From contig NZ_CP091794.1 in the NCBI RefSeq assembly GCF_022024175.1, positions 3,162,001 through 3,226,000 on the forward strand: 64,000 nucleotides of DNA, read 5' to 3'. Shown here one piece after another: positions 43,202 through 52,287 of this stretch. The notes beneath the pieces were generated by a model, which was not told where the DNA came from, searched no databases, and saw nothing but the letters and a program-made list of their open reading frames with translations. Position numbers and translations under genes: made by a program. How positions within the stretch are numbered: position 1 is the first letter of the stretch; the number at the start of each line of letters is the position of its first letter. Origin of the DNA: Prevotella communis (GTDB lineage Bacteria > Bacteroidota > Bacteroidia > Bacteroidales > Bacteroidaceae).

Positions 43202-43981
43202 TTACTTCAGTTGCTTCACTGGGAAAGTGAAGTAAGTATCGGGGAATGGTTCGTTGGCTAAAGTGAAGTGCCACCACTCGCTGTCCAGCGGTTTGAAGCC
43301 GTGACGAAGCATAGCCTCGCGCAGAATCATGCGATGGCGGAACTGCTCTGGGGTGATGCTGCGACCAGCAGGCGATTTAGAGTTATCGCCTGTGTATTCG
43401 CCCGTCTCAGGATTGCCACAGAAGTCAGGATGACTCTCAGGGCCGAACCAGTCGAACGTGCCGCCCATGTCCAGCTCTTTCTCTGTCTGCATGTCGAAGA
43501 GCGTCAGGTCAACGGTAGAGCCACGCGTATGCCCACTCTTCTCGTAGATATACTCCTGTTCAAAGAGCACGCTCTTGTCAAGATCGGGATAGAAGAAGGT
43601 CTTCATCAGCGTGTCTGAGACATTCTCTGCCCAGCGCACAAAATGATCGACACCCTTCTGCGGACGATAGGCATCATAGATCTTCAGGCGATAGCCCTGA
43701 CTGATGACGTCGTCGCTGACAGCGCGCAGGCTGTCGGCAGCCACGCGGGTGAGCAGTGCCGTAGGCTCCAAGTAGCCGTCAATACGTGCACCTACGAAAT
43801 TGTAGGTGCCGTAATAACGTATCTCAAGGATGGCATCGGGCACGGCATCGGTGAGCGTTACAAACTGACTGGAATCGTCAGTAGGACTGACCACATCCTC
43901 GTCGCGATTTGACCCACATGCGCTCAGCACCACAACAGCGCAAAGCAGCACAAAAGCAGTCCAAAATCCTTTCTTCTTCAT
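43202..43981 (-). CDS. VanX-type D-Ala-D-Ala dipeptidase, lipoprotein
   Basis: A 259-residue lipoprotein (lipobox VVVLSAC, Cys22). Zinc ligands and base are intact: His151 and Asp158 in SGHTRGSTVDLTL, Glu235 and His238 in SEWWHF; YDAYRPQ is the conserved arginine motif. It splits D-Ala-D-Ala or a related dipeptide in the periplasm, most likely for peptidoglycan turnover. No other van genes are near, so vancomycin resistance is not implied. It follows infB after an interspersed repeat. Confidence 0.9.
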   Translation of the reverse strand: MKKKGFWTAFVLLCAVVVLSACGSNRDEDVVSPTDDSSQFVTLTDAVPDAILEIRYYGTYNFVGARIDGYLEPTALLTRVAADSLRAVSDDVISQGYRLKIYDAYRPQKGVDHFVRWAENVSDTLMKTFFYPDLDKSVLFEQEYIYEKSGHTRGSTVDLTLFDMQTEKELDMGGTFDWFGPESHPDFCGNPETGEYTGDNSKSPAGRSITPEQFRHRMILREAMLRHGFKPLDSEWWHFTLANEPFPDTYFTFPVKQLK

Positions 43982-43982
43982 A

Positions 43983-44030
43983 GCGGTAGCAAATTATTCA
44001 CTTTTCACTTTTCACTATTCCCTTTTCCCT
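43983..44030 (-). repeat. GTGAAAA/GCTACCGC repeat between infB and the dipeptidase gene
   Basis: On the plus strand GCGGTAGC, AAATTATTCACTTTTCAC, TTTTCACTATTCCC and TTTTCCC. Best-preserved short-form copy in the window. Confidence 0.72.
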
Positions 44031-44032
44031 TC

Positions 44033-46960
44033 TTACAGCTTCTGCTCCACCTCAATCTCAGTGAACGTCTCAATCATATCGCCCACCTGGATATCGTTGA
44101 AGTTGACCAGAGAGATACCACACTCCAAACCTGTAGCCACCTCCTTAGCGTCGTCCTTATAACGCTTCAGGGCGTCGATAGGAGCGGTGTGAACCACGAT
44201 ACCATCACGGATCACGCGAGCCTTATCCTTGTTGTGTACCTTACCCTCGGTAACCAGACCACCGGCAACGGTACCAACCTTCGAAATCTTGAATACCTGC
44301 TTCACCTCGATGAGACCAGAAACGATCTCCTTCTTCACCTTGTCGAGCATACCCTGCATGGTAGAACGCACATCGTCGATAGCATCGTAGATGATTGAGT
44401 AGGTATTGATCTCCACACCCTCGCGCTCAGCCAAGCGGCGAGCCTCACTTGAAGGACGCACCTGGAAGCCCACGATGATAGCCTGAGAAGCAGAGGCCAG
44501 CATCACGTCGTTCTCTGAAATCTGACCTACGGCCTTAGAGATAACGTTGACCTGTACCTTCTCGGTAGAGAGCTTGATGAACGAGTCTGAGAGGGCCTCG
44601 ATAGAACCGTCGGTATCACCCTTAACGATGATATTGAGTTCATGGAACTCACCCAGAGCGATACGGTGTGAGAGTTCGTCCAGACCAAGCTTCGTCGTGG
44701 TACGCAAGCTCTGCTCACGCTGCAACTGGATACGCTTGTTGGCAATCTCACGAGCCTCCTGCTCACTCTCCATCACATGGAACGAGTCACCAGCGGTAGG
44801 TGCACCGTTCAGACCCAGGATGATAGCGGGCTCAGCAGGACCGGCCTTCTCAATGCGCTGGTTACGCTCATTGAACATAGCCTTCACCTTACCCCAGGCA
44901 GTACCTGCGATAACAACGTCGCCCACCTTCAGCGTACCATTTGACACGAGCACGGTAGACACATAGCCACGACCCTTGTCGAGAGAAGACTCGATGATAG
45001 AACCAGTAGCCTTACGGTTAGGATTAGCCTTCAGGTCGAGCATCTCGGCCTCGAGCAGCACCTTCTCCAGCAGTTCATAGACACCAATACCCTTCTTGGC
45101 ACTGATCTCCTGACACTGGTACTTACCACCCCACTCCTCTACGAGCAGGTTCATATTGGCCAGGTCCTCACGGATCTTGTCGGGGTTGGCACCTGGCTTA
45201 TCAATCTTGTTGATAGCAAATACCATAGGTACGTTGGCAGCCTGGGCATGAGCGATAGCCTCCTTGGTAGTAGGCATCACAGAGTCGTCGGCAGCCACGA
45301 TGATGATAGCAATATCGGTAACCTGAGCACCACGGGCACGCATAGCCGTGAAGGCCTCGTGACCAGGAGTATCCAGGAAGGTGATACTCTGACCGTTCTT
45401 CAGCGTCACGTTGTAAGCACCGATGTGCTGGGTAATACCACCAGCCTCACCGGCAATCACATTGGTATTGCGGATATAGTCGAGCAACGAAGTCTTACCG
45501 TGGTCAACATGTCCCATCACCGTGACGATAGGTGCACGAGAAACCAGATCGTTCTCATCGTCCACCTCCTCAGTGATAGCCTCCTGCACCTCGGCAGAAA
45601 CATATTCTGTGGTGAAACCAAACTCCTCGGCAACGAGGTTGATGGTCTCTGCATTCAGACGCTGGTTGATAGACACCATGATACCCACAGACATACAGGT
45701 ACCGATGACCTTCACAACAGGTACGTCCATCATGGTTGCAAGTTCAGACACCGTAACGAACTCAGTGAGCTTCAGCACCTTGCTCTGTGCTGCCTCTGCT
45801 GCCATCTCCTCGCTCATACGCTCCTGAACAGCATCGCGCTTCTCCTTACGGTACTTGGCACCCTTCTTGTTCTGAGAGGTCTTTGAGGTCAGACGGGCCA
45901 GCGTCTCCTTAACCTGACGTGCAACATCCTCTTCGTTGGCCTCGATAGAGCGAACAGGCTGGCGGTTCTTGTTCTTCTTGTTCTTACCGCCCTGCTGCTG
46001 GTTGTTGTTATTGTCCTGGAAGTTCTGGTTGCCTCCCTTGTTCTTATTCTTCTTGTTGTTGTTCTGGTTCTGACCCTGCTGTTGCTGCTTTGCAGCCTCC
46101 TCAATGTCAACCTTACCGCCACGGATGCGCTCGCGCTTACGCTTCTCGCCTGGCTGTCCGTTGTTGGCACCGCCATGCATCTGAGCAGCCTTCTCCTCGC
46201 GCTGCTTGCGCTTCTCCTCCTTCGTCTTCTTCTTAGGACGAGTGCTCTGGTTCAGGGTTGAGAGGTCAATCTTACCCAGTACGTTCACCTTTGGAGCCAA
46301 CTTGGCCTCGCTCTTCAGGGTGAAGATCTCAGGACCATCGTTAGCAGGCTCTGATTCTGCGGGAGTTTCTTTTGCCTTGGGTGCTTCAGCCTCCTTAGCC
46401 TCAGGAGCATCATTTGACACTTCCTCAACAGGAGCCTTGACAGGTTCCTCCTTGACAGGCTCTGGCTCTGCAGGCTTCACGGGCTCTGCCACCTCAGGCT
46501 CGGCAGGCTTTACAGCCTCCACTTTCTTCTCCTCCTTCACTACGGGAGCCTCGGGCTCGGCAGGTGCCTCGGGCTCGGGTTTTGTCTCTACAACAGGTTC
46601 GGCAGCCTTTGCCTTGGGCTTGTTCAGACTGTCGAGGTCTATCTTGCCCAGGGGCTTGAACTGCTGACGGGCAGGTGCAGCGTCGTCGCTTTTCTCCTGA
46701 GCGGGTACCGCATGTTTCTCAGCAGGCTTCTTATCCTTCTTCTCCTTCATCTTGGTGAAGAGTTTCTCGGCCTGCGTCTTCACGGCCTTGTCGCCACTAA
46801 ACTCACGCACCAGCGCCTCATACTGTTCGTCAGTAATCTTGGTATTGGTGGTAGCGTCGTCGCGAATCTCGCCCAGACTGCTCTTTTTCTTCAGGAAATC
46901 AACTGCCGTTTGAAGTCCTATATTCAGTTCTGTTAATACTTTATTTAATCTTACTCCCAT
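44033..46960 (-). CDS. infB: Translation initiation factor IF-2
   Basis: A 975-residue GTPase that places initiator tRNA on the 30S subunit. The N-terminal region ([20 protein letters not shown]) is followed by about 300 residues of Ala/Glu/Pro- and Lys/Asn/Gln-rich low complexity. The G domain has [16 protein letters not shown] (G1), DTPGH (G3) and [10 protein letters not shown] (G4); C-terminal domains end EIEVEQKL. Third gene of rimP-nusA-infB; a TTGATAA repeat separates it from nusA. Confidence 0.97.
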   Translation of the reverse strand: MGVRLNKVLTELNIGLQTAVDFLKKKSSLGEIRDDATTNTKITDEQYEALVREFSGDKAVKTQAEKLFTKMKEKKDKKPAEKHAVPAQEKSDDAAPARQQFKPLGKIDLDSLNKPKAKAAEPVVETKPEPEAPAEPEAPVVKEEKKVEAVKPAEPEVAEPVKPAEPEPVKEEPVKAPVEEVSNDAPEAKEAEAPKAKETPAESEPANDGPEIFTLKSEAKLAPKVNVLGKIDLSTLNQSTRPKKKTKEEKRKQREEKAAQMHGGANNGQPGEKRKRERIRGGKVDIEEAAKQQQQGQNQNNNKKNKNKGGNQNFQDNNNNQQQGGKNKKNKNRQPVRSIEANEEDVARQVKETLARLTSKTSQNKKGAKYRKEKRDAVQERMSEEMAAEAAQSKVLKLTEFVTVSELATMMDVPVVKVIGTCMSVGIMVSINQRLNAETINLVAEEFGFTTEYVSAEVQEAITEEVDDENDLVSRAPIVTVMGHVDHGKTSLLDYIRNTNVIAGEAGGITQHIGAYNVTLKNGQSITFLDTPGHEAFTAMRARGAQVTDIAIIIVAADDSVMPTTKEAIAHAQAANVPMVFAINKIDKPGANPDKIREDLANMNLLVEEWGGKYQCQEISAKKGIGVYELLEKVLLEAEMLDLKANPNRKATGSIIESSLDKGRGYVSTVLVSNGTLKVGDVVIAGTAWGKVKAMFNERNQRIEKAGPAEPAIILGLNGAPTAGDSFHVMESEQEAREIANKRIQLQREQSLRTTTKLGLDELSHRIALGEFHELNIIVKGDTDGSIEALSDSFIKLSTEKVQVNVISKAVGQISENDVMLASASQAIIVGFQVRPSSEARRLAEREGVEINTYSIIYDAIDDVRSTMQGMLDKVKKEIVSGLIEVKQVFKISKVGTVAGGLVTEGKVHNKDKARVIRDGIVVHTAPIDALKRYKDDAKEVATGLECGISLVNFNDIQVGDMIETFTEIEVEQKL

Positions 46961-46963
46961 TTA

Positions 46964-47000
46964 GTCGAATTGATAATTGATAATTGATACTTGATAATTA
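46964..47000. repeat. TTGATAA tandem repeat between nusA and infB
   Basis: Four TTGATAA-like units (AATTGATAATTGATAATTGA, then TACTTGATAATTA). It supplies the stop codon of nusA. One of several short-unit spacer repeats in the window. Confidence 0.65.
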
Positions 47001-48257
47001 TTCGAACTCCGCACGGAGCACTTCCAGCAGATGGTCAACGGTCTCTTCCTCGAGGTCGGCCTTCTCAATGAGCAGCTCACGAGGAGCGTTGAGCACTTCC
47101 TTAGCAGTGTCGTAACCCAGAGCCTTGATAGCATCGATAACCCACTGGTCGATCTCGTCGCTGAACTCGTCGAGGTAGATATCCTCGTCGGTCTCGCCCT
47201 CGTTAACCACACGGAATACGTCGATAGTGTGCTCTGTGAGCATAGAAGCCAGTTTGATGTTCATACCACCCTTACCGATAGCCAGTGAAACCTCCTCGGG
47301 CTGCAGGTAAACCTCAGCCTTGTGGTTAGCCTCGTCGAGCGTGATGCTGGTAACCTTGGCAGGAGAGAGGGCACGCTGGATAAACAGTTGTACGTTGCTG
47401 GTGTAGTTGATCACGTCGATATTCTCGCCACCAAGCTCACGCACGATACCGTGTACACGACTACCCTTCACACCTACACAAGCGCCTACGGGATCAATAC
47501 GGTCGTCGAAGCTCTCAACAGCAATCTTGGCACGCTCACCTGGCATACGGGCCACGCGACGGATAGCAATCAGGCCATCAGCGATCTCGGGCACCTCAGC
47601 CTCGAGCAGACGCTTCAGAAAGTCAGGACTGGTACGGCTCAGCATGATACGAGGATTATTGTTCTCGTTTTGCACCTCCTTCACAACGGCACGTACAGTC
47701 TCACCCTTACGATAGGTGTCAGAAGGAATCTGGTCGCCCTTCAGCAGGTGGAGCTCGTTACCCTCATCGTCCATGAGGAGCACCTCGCGCTTCCACATCT
47801 GGTAAACCTCACCACTGATAACGGTGCCTACCTTATCCTTATACTTCTGATAGAGGGCATCGTGATCGAGCTCCAGAATCTTTGAAGCCAGCGTCTGACG
47901 CAGGTTCAGGATAGCACGACGACCGAACTTAGTGAAGTCTACAGCCTCACTAACCTCCTCGCCTACCTCGTAGTCGGGCTCAATCTTCTGAGCCTCGGTG
48001 AGAGAAATCTCCTTGTTCTCGTCCTTCACGTCACCATCGGCTACTACCACACGGTTACGGTGGATCTCAAAGTCACCCTTGTCAGGGTTTACAATCACGT
48101 CGAAGTTCTCGTCAGAACCAAACATCTTGGCCAGCACATTGCGGAAGCTCTCCTCGAGCACGCTCACCAATGTGGTACGGTCAATATTCTTGGTTTCCTT
48201 AAACTCCTGAAAGGTCTCAAACATGCTGGGACCTGCAATTTCTTTCTTTGTTGCCAT
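46998..48257 (-). CDS. nusA: Transcription termination/antitermination factor NusA
   Basis: A 419-residue protein with the N-terminal RNA polymerase-binding domain, S1 domain (VGTVISGEVYQMWKREVLLM) and KH domains (VGACVGVKGSRVHGIVRELG; EVSLAIGKGGMNIKLASML). It lacks the C-terminal acidic repeats of the E. coli protein, as is usual outside Gammaproteobacteria. Between rimP (12-base gap) and infB. Confidence 0.97.
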   Translation of the reverse strand: MATKKEIAGPSMFETFQEFKETKNIDRTTLVSVLEESFRNVLAKMFGSDENFDVIVNPDKGDFEIHRNRVVVADGDVKDENKEISLTEAQKIEPDYEVGEEVSEAVDFTKFGRRAILNLRQTLASKILELDHDALYQKYKDKVGTVISGEVYQMWKREVLLMDDEGNELHLLKGDQIPSDTYRKGETVRAVVKEVQNENNNPRIMLSRTSPDFLKRLLEAEVPEIADGLIAIRRVARMPGERAKIAVESFDDRIDPVGACVGVKGSRVHGIVRELGGENIDVINYTSNVQLFIQRALSPAKVTSITLDEANHKAEVYLQPEEVSLAIGKGGMNIKLASMLTEHTIDVFRVVNEGETDEDIYLDEFSDEIDQWVIDAIKALGYDTAKEVLNAPRELLIEKADLEEETVDHLLEVLRAEFE

Positions 48258-48269
48258 TTATCTGTTTTT

Positions 48270-48740
48270 TTATTTAAAATTCAACACGTACTTTGTAGAT
48301 TTTACCTCATCCATAGAGTAGGTCTTGTCTACTTCCACTTTCACAGGGCGCTTCTTGCCCTCAGGAATCTGCTTCTCCTGAGTAGAAATGACGAACGTAC
48401 GGCCCTCTACGCTTTTCAGCACACCTACAATCTTCTTGCCATCGGCATCAATAACTTCTACATCATCGCCAACGTGGTTAGCATACTGCTGCTCCACCTT
48501 GAAAGGCTGTCCCAAACCGGCACTGCCTACCTCCAATTCATAGTCGCCCATCTCGTCGCCTACCTTCTCCTGAAGGAAACGGCTCAATGCGGCACAATCC
48601 TCAATCCATACGCCATCGGCATGGTCGATCTCGATGACGATACGGTCGTCATCACACATCTCAATGTCTACCAGGAAGTAGCCCGACTGACCTTGCAGCC
48701 ACTCTTCCGTTAAAGTCTTTAATGTCTCTTTCGTTATCAT
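48270..48740 (-). CDS. rimP: Ribosome maturation factor RimP
   Basis: A 156-residue cytoplasmic protein for 30S subunit maturation. The family pattern is visible (VDIEMCDDDRIVIEIDHADG...CAALSRFLQEK; YELEVGSAGLGQPF). First gene of the rimP-nusA-infB operon, with a -7 box 62 bases upstream and a perfect hairpin in the leader. Confidence 0.93.
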   Translation of the reverse strand: MITKETLKTLTEEWLQGQSGYFLVDIEMCDDDRIVIEIDHADGVWIEDCAALSRFLQEKVGDEMGDYELEVGSAGLGQPFKVEQQYANHVGDDVEVIDADGKKIVGVLKSVEGRTFVISTQEKQIPEGKKRPVKVEVDKTYSMDEVKSTKYVLNFK

Positions 48741-48760
48741 TCTAACGGTTATTTAAACAA

Positions 48761-48790
48761 GAATGAGAGGCCCTTGCGGGTCTCTCATTC
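48761..48790 (-). terminator. Leader hairpin before rimP (terminator of S41 gene or attenuator)
   Basis: GAATGAGAG ... CTCTCATTC, nine perfect pairs, then CCC/GGG around a GCAA loop. On the minus strand only a weak T-rich stretch follows. It lies between the rimP -7 box and the rimP ATG, so it would be in the operon leader; it is also 62 bases after the S41 protease stop. Confidence 0.55.
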
Positions 48791-48801
48791 CACTGAACGG
48801 G

Positions 48802-48809
48802 TGCAAAGG
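48802..48809 (-). promoter_or_regulatory. -7 element of rimP-nusA-infB
   Basis: TACCTTTG followed by CACC on the minus strand, 62 bases before the rimP ATG. Confidence 0.6.
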
Positions 48810-48851
48810 TACGACTTTTTCCCCATTCCTGCAAATTTTTCTATGTATATT

Positions 48852-50513
48852 TTACTTTTTCTGCCTAGGTTCCAGTATTTTACGATATTCAGCGGGGGTC
48901 TTCAGCAGGCGCTCGGCTTCCTTCAACTGCTTGTCGTAATTGAGCCCAGCCTCGATACTGCCACGCTGGTAATAATAGGCTCCAACGATGTCGAGTTCCA
49001 GAATCTGCTGGATGGTTTCACGATGCTTATCCAGGTCGCTGGCCACGTCGTGCTTCAGCTTCTTCTCCAGAGCCTCGAAAGCCTCCTTGGCATCGTCGTA
49101 GTAGCCCTCGAACTTCGCCGTCTTTACCAGTTCATCAAACTGTTTCTGCGATACTGGGTCGTAAGAGAAGCCACTCTCTATGACTCGCTGGCGGAATGCC
49201 TGCCAGTCGGCATCAGTCAGATGGAAGTCCTTTGCGGGTGCTATCGTGGGATGATGATCAATATAGTCCACCACATAATCGAAGAGCACCTCCGTAGAAT
49301 CCAGTCCGCCAGCCGAGAGGTAATAGGCGATATTCGGCATGGTGTCGTTCTTCAGTTCCACATCGGGCTTGATTCCACCGCCATCGCGCACCTCACGTCC
49401 GCCACGGGTATAGAAGACGTTCGTCAGGGAATCGGCAATACGCTCCTTACCGTTACGCTTATAGTTCACCGCCTGGATACAACGGCCAGAGGGAATATAA
49501 TAATGAGAGGTGGTAATCTTCACGTTGGCATTATAGGGCAGGTCAAGGGGCACCTGCACCAGTCCCTTACCGTACGTACGCGTACCTAATACTACTGCAC
49601 GGTCCAGGTCCTGCAGCGCACCACTGGTAATCTCTGAAGCCGAGGCTGTCTCGCCATTCACCAGCACCACGATAGGCATCACTGTATCCACTGGCTCCAG
49701 GCGCGTCTTATACACACGGTTGGCCTGGCGCACCTTGCCACGATTCTCAACGACGGTCTGTTCCTGGGGCACCCAGATATTCACAATATCCACAGCCTCC
49801 ATCTCGGAACCGCCGCCATTACCACGGAGGTCGAACACCAGTCCCTTGGCACCCTGCTGTTTCAGTTCTACGAAAGCACGACGTACACTCTTGGCGCAGC
49901 CCTCCGTAAACTGATTCAGGTTGATATAACCTATAGAGTCTGGACGCATGCCCCAATAAGGCAGTTCGGGCAACTTGATATTCCTACGGGTAATCTTGAA
50001 CTTCATCTCCTTACCGGTAGAGGGGCGCTTCACCTTCAGCACGAAGGTAGTGCCGGCATCACCACGCAGATGCGAACTGACATACGACACCTGCTTGTCG
50101 GTCATCACGGAGTCATCGATACTCAGGATGATATCACCCTTCTTCAAGCCCACCTCTGCTGCAGGCATCCCCTCGTAGGGCTCGTCAATCACTACATGCT
50201 TCAAGCGGGTGTGATATTTCACCAGCGCACCGATACCTGCATATTTACCGGTCAGCATCATCTTCAGGTTCTTTGTCTCCTCCTCAGGATAATACTCGGT
50301 ATAGGGGTCCAGTGAGCGCAACATCCCGTCAATGGCTGCCGTCATGGTCTGCTTGGGATTCAATGTATCCACGTAAAACAGATCCAGATTACTGTACAAC
50401 GCATTGAAAATATCGAGATTTTTACCCACCTCCAACTGATGATTGGTCTGAGCTGAGACTGTCAGGGGCAACATCAGTAGTGATATCAGTATGGTTTTTA
50501 TACGCCTGTTCAT
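48852..50513 (-). CDS. S41 C-terminal processing peptidase with PDZ domain
   Basis: A 553-residue exported protease. Signal peptide residues 1-21 (ends VSA). PDZ domain about residues 90-175 (GLKKGDIILSIDDSVM), then the S41 domain with DLRGNGGG, the nucleophile Ser in VNGETASASEIT and the catalytic Lys in GTRTYGKGLVQ. A helical C-terminal part (about 430-553) follows. It trims protein C termini in the periplasm. Own promoter; single gene upstream of rimP. Confidence 0.93.
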   Translation of the reverse strand: MNRRIKTILISLLMLPLTVSAQTNHQLEVGKNLDIFNALYSNLDLFYVDTLNPKQTMTAAIDGMLRSLDPYTEYYPEEETKNLKMMLTGKYAGIGALVKYHTRLKHVVIDEPYEGMPAAEVGLKKGDIILSIDDSVMTDKQVSYVSSHLRGDAGTTFVLKVKRPSTGKEMKFKITRRNIKLPELPYWGMRPDSIGYINLNQFTEGCAKSVRRAFVELKQQGAKGLVFDLRGNGGGSEMEAVDIVNIWVPQEQTVVENRGKVRQANRVYKTRLEPVDTVMPIVVLVNGETASASEITSGALQDLDRAVVLGTRTYGKGLVQVPLDLPYNANVKITTSHYYIPSGRCIQAVNYKRNGKERIADSLTNVFYTRGGREVRDGGGIKPDVELKNDTMPNIAYYLSAGGLDSTEVLFDYVVDYIDHHPTIAPAKDFHLTDADWQAFRQRVIESGFSYDPVSQKQFDELVKTAKFEGYYDDAKEAFEALEKKLKHDVASDLDKHRETIQQILELDIVGAYYYQRGSIEAGLNYDKQLKEAERLLKTPAEYRKILEPRQKK

Positions 50514-50536
50514 ATCTTTATATATTATTTTGCCTG

Positions 50537-50544
50537 CAAATTTA
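50537..50544 (-). promoter_or_regulatory. -7 element of the S41 protease gene
   Basis: TAAATTTG on the minus strand, 24 bases before the ATG. Confidence 0.5.
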
Positions 50545-50625
50545 GCGCATTCTACTTAAAAATGCACCTTTTTTCCCTACTTTTTATAAAAAAATCACGT
50601 TTCATTGAAAATTTTTCCCGAAAAG

Positions 50626-50657
50626 TTTGCAGAATTCAAATTTTCGCCGTACCTTTG
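50626..50657 (+). promoter_or_regulatory. Promoter of tRNA-Asn
   Basis: TTTG (50626-50629), 20 bases, TACCTTTG (50650-50657): full consensus, 28 bases before the tRNA. Confidence 0.8.
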
Positions 50658-50685
50658 CACCCGCAATCGAGAAAACGAAAGCACT

Positions 50686-50762
50686 GCTTCAGTAGCTCAG
50701 TTGGTTAGAGCACCTGACTGTTAATCAGGGGGTCGTTGGTTCAAGCCCATCCTGAAGCGCCA
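50686..50762 (+). tRNA. tRNA-Asn (GTT)
   Basis: A 77-base cloverleaf. Acceptor stem GCTTCAG / CTGAAGC with discriminator G and encoded CCA; D arm AGCTCAGTTGGTTAGAGC; anticodon arm CTGACT-GTT-AATCAG, anticodon GTT; T arm with GGTTCAAGCCC. Flanked by its own promoter and terminator, so it is a single-gene unit. Confidence 0.97.
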
Positions 50763-50792
50763 AATCCTCAACTTAGGTTGAGGATTTTTTAT
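50763..50792 (+). terminator. Rho-independent terminator of tRNA-Asn
   Basis: AATCCTCAAC, short loop, GTTGAGGATT followed by a T run, directly after the CCA end. Confidence 0.9.
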
Positions 50793-50856
50793 TTTCAGGA
50801 GGTTTTTATCAAATCACAGTCTTTTTACTACATCACATGGACTTAAAGATTTAAAT

Positions 50857-50914
50857 ATATCGTAAGCGATATTTGTTAAATACTTATAAATAATCAACTT
50901 AAATCGCTTGCGAT
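50857..50914 (+). promoter_or_regulatory. Two dyad operators upstream of doxX
   Basis: ATCGTAAGCGAT (50859-50870, extended to ATATCG-TAAG-CGATAT) and ATCGCTTGCGAT (50903-50914), centres 44 bp apart. The second overlaps the -33 region of the promoter at 50929, the position of a repressor site. The regulator (MarR, HxlR or TetR type are possible) is not in the window. Confidence 0.65.
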
Positions 50915-50928
50915 ATAATTTTATTTCT

Positions 50929-50936
50929 TACCTTTG
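50929..50936 (+). promoter_or_regulatory. -7 element of the doxX-flavodoxin operon
   Basis: TACCTTTG followed by CACC, 43 bases before the doxX ATG; a TTG inside the second operator is 18 bases upstream. Confidence 0.65.
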
Positions 50937-50979
50937 CACCGAAATAATAAGTTAAACACAAAATTAAACGAGAAAACAA

Positions 50980-51420
50980 ATGAAATACGTAAAGTTACTA
51001 GCCCGATTAGTATTAGGTATGTTTATGACTTATGCAGGCACTGCCCACCTGACAATAGCCCGTCAGGAGTTCGTAGCACAAGTGCCCACATGGATACAGT
51101 TCTCACCAGCCTTCACCGACTTCGTCGTTCTGGCGTCGGGCGTCGTGGAAATCGCACTGGGTCTGAGCATGCTATTTATGGTCAAGAGGTTCCGCCCCTT
51201 AGTAGGCACATTACTGGCACTGTTTTATATTCTGATCTTCCCAGGCAACATCAATCAGTATGTTAACCACATCGATGCTTTTAATCTGAACACCGACAAC
51301 GCCCGTCTGATACGCCTATTCTTCCAGCCAGTACTCATTGCATGGGCACTCTGGTCAACCAACGGTTGGAAATACTGCAAGCAACTGATACAAAAACAAC
51401 ATAATGAAAACAGAGAATAA
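50980..51420 (+). CDS. DoxX-like membrane protein
   Basis: A 146-residue inner-membrane protein with four hydrophobic segments (LLARLVLGMFMTYAGTAHL; FVVLASGVVEIALGLSMLF and two more), the DoxX/DoxD pattern. Members of this family often go with redox or stress enzymes; the exact role is not known. It is cotranscribed with the flavodoxin-like gene that follows after one base, behind two dyad operators. Confidence 0.78.
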   Translation: MKYVKLLARLVLGMFMTYAGTAHLTIARQEFVAQVPTWIQFSPAFTDFVVLASGVVEIALGLSMLFMVKRFRPLVGTLLALFYILIFPGNINQYVNHIDAFNLNTDNARLIRLFFQPVLIAWALWSTNGWKYCKQLIQKQHNENRE

Positions 51421-51421
51421 A

Positions 51422-52054
51422 ATGAAGAAAATTATTGTTATTGATGGCGGTCCACGCAAGAACATGAATACGGCTGTCATGTGTGAGAAATTTGCCGAGG
51501 GTGCACGCGATGGTGGTGCCGAGGTGAAGGTAGTACGTCTGTACGATATGAACTACAAGGGATGTATGTCGTGCATGGCATGCAAGTTGAAGGGAAAAGC
51601 CAGCAACATCTGTAAGTTTAAAGATGCGCTGACTCCTGTACTTGAAGAAATTGCCACAGCCGATGGCCTGGCACTGGCATCACCCATCTACTTCGGTGGA
51701 GTAACAGCCGAGATGCACGCCTTCCTCGAGCGTCTGGAATTTCCTTGGCTTTCATACAATGACTACAGCCTGACTGCACCAAAGAAAATGCCCGTGGTAC
51801 TGATGGAGACGATGAACGGTACTCCCGAACAGAACAACAGTCAGGGCTTTGGCGCTAAAGAGATGTGTATCACCGCTGCACTTGGACAGCCTAAAAAACT
51901 GGTAGCCTATAACACCTGCCAGGTAAAGAACTACGATAACTACGAGTTGGGAATGTTTTCCAAGGAAGGCAAAATGCAGTGGCGCAACGAGCACTGGGAA
52001 CAGGATACACAAAAAGCCTACGAAGCTGGTAAGCGTATGGCTGAGGCTCAGTAG
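51422..52054 (+). CDS. Flavodoxin-family NAD(P)H-dependent oxidoreductase
   Basis: A 210-residue FMN-binding protein. IIVIDGGPRKNMNTAVMCEK is the phosphate-binding loop; YKGCMSCMACKLKG has a Cys pair typical of iron-sulfur flavoprotein/WrbA-like members; ADGLALASPIYFGGVTAEM is the second FMN-binding block. The ATG at 51422 was preferred to one six codons earlier that overlaps doxX. Likely reduces quinones or other electrophiles, possibly induced by them through the upstream operators. Confidence 0.82.
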   Translation: MKKIIVIDGGPRKNMNTAVMCEKFAEGARDGGAEVKVVRLYDMNYKGCMSCMACKLKGKASNICKFKDALTPVLEEIATADGLALASPIYFGGVTAEMHAFLERLEFPWLSYNDYSLTAPKKMPVVLMETMNGTPEQNNSQGFGAKEMCITAALGQPKKLVAYNTCQVKNYDNYELGMFSKEGKMQWRNEHWEQDTQKAYEAGKRMAEAQ

Positions 52055-52231
52055 AGACACTCCATTCCCCTCTCCTACCCGACAATCTCTACGTCTGCGA
52101 TGCATCACTCCTGCCTCAGTCATTAGGACTTCCCCCTATTCTCACCATCATGGCATTAGCCAAACGCATAGCCAAACACATTCTATAACAGGTCACCCCT
52201 TCCTCTTGGCAGATAGTGAGGAGAGAGAAAT

Positions 52232-52266
52232 AAAAAAGTTCCGCAAGCTTCAACTTACGGAACTTT
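52232..52266 (-). terminator. Rho-independent terminator of glnN
   Basis: AAAGTTCCG / CGGAACTTT stem with T run on the minus strand, 21 bases after the glnN stop. The rest of 52055-52287 shows no gene. Confidence 0.85.
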
Positions 52267-52287
52267 CGCTTTATAGAATTTGTATCC

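Noticed and set aside
43202..43981. Vancomycin resistance gene
   Set aside because: VanX-type dipeptidase motifs are clear, but no vanH or D-Ala-D-Lac ligase is present; lipoprotein members serve cell-wall turnover.
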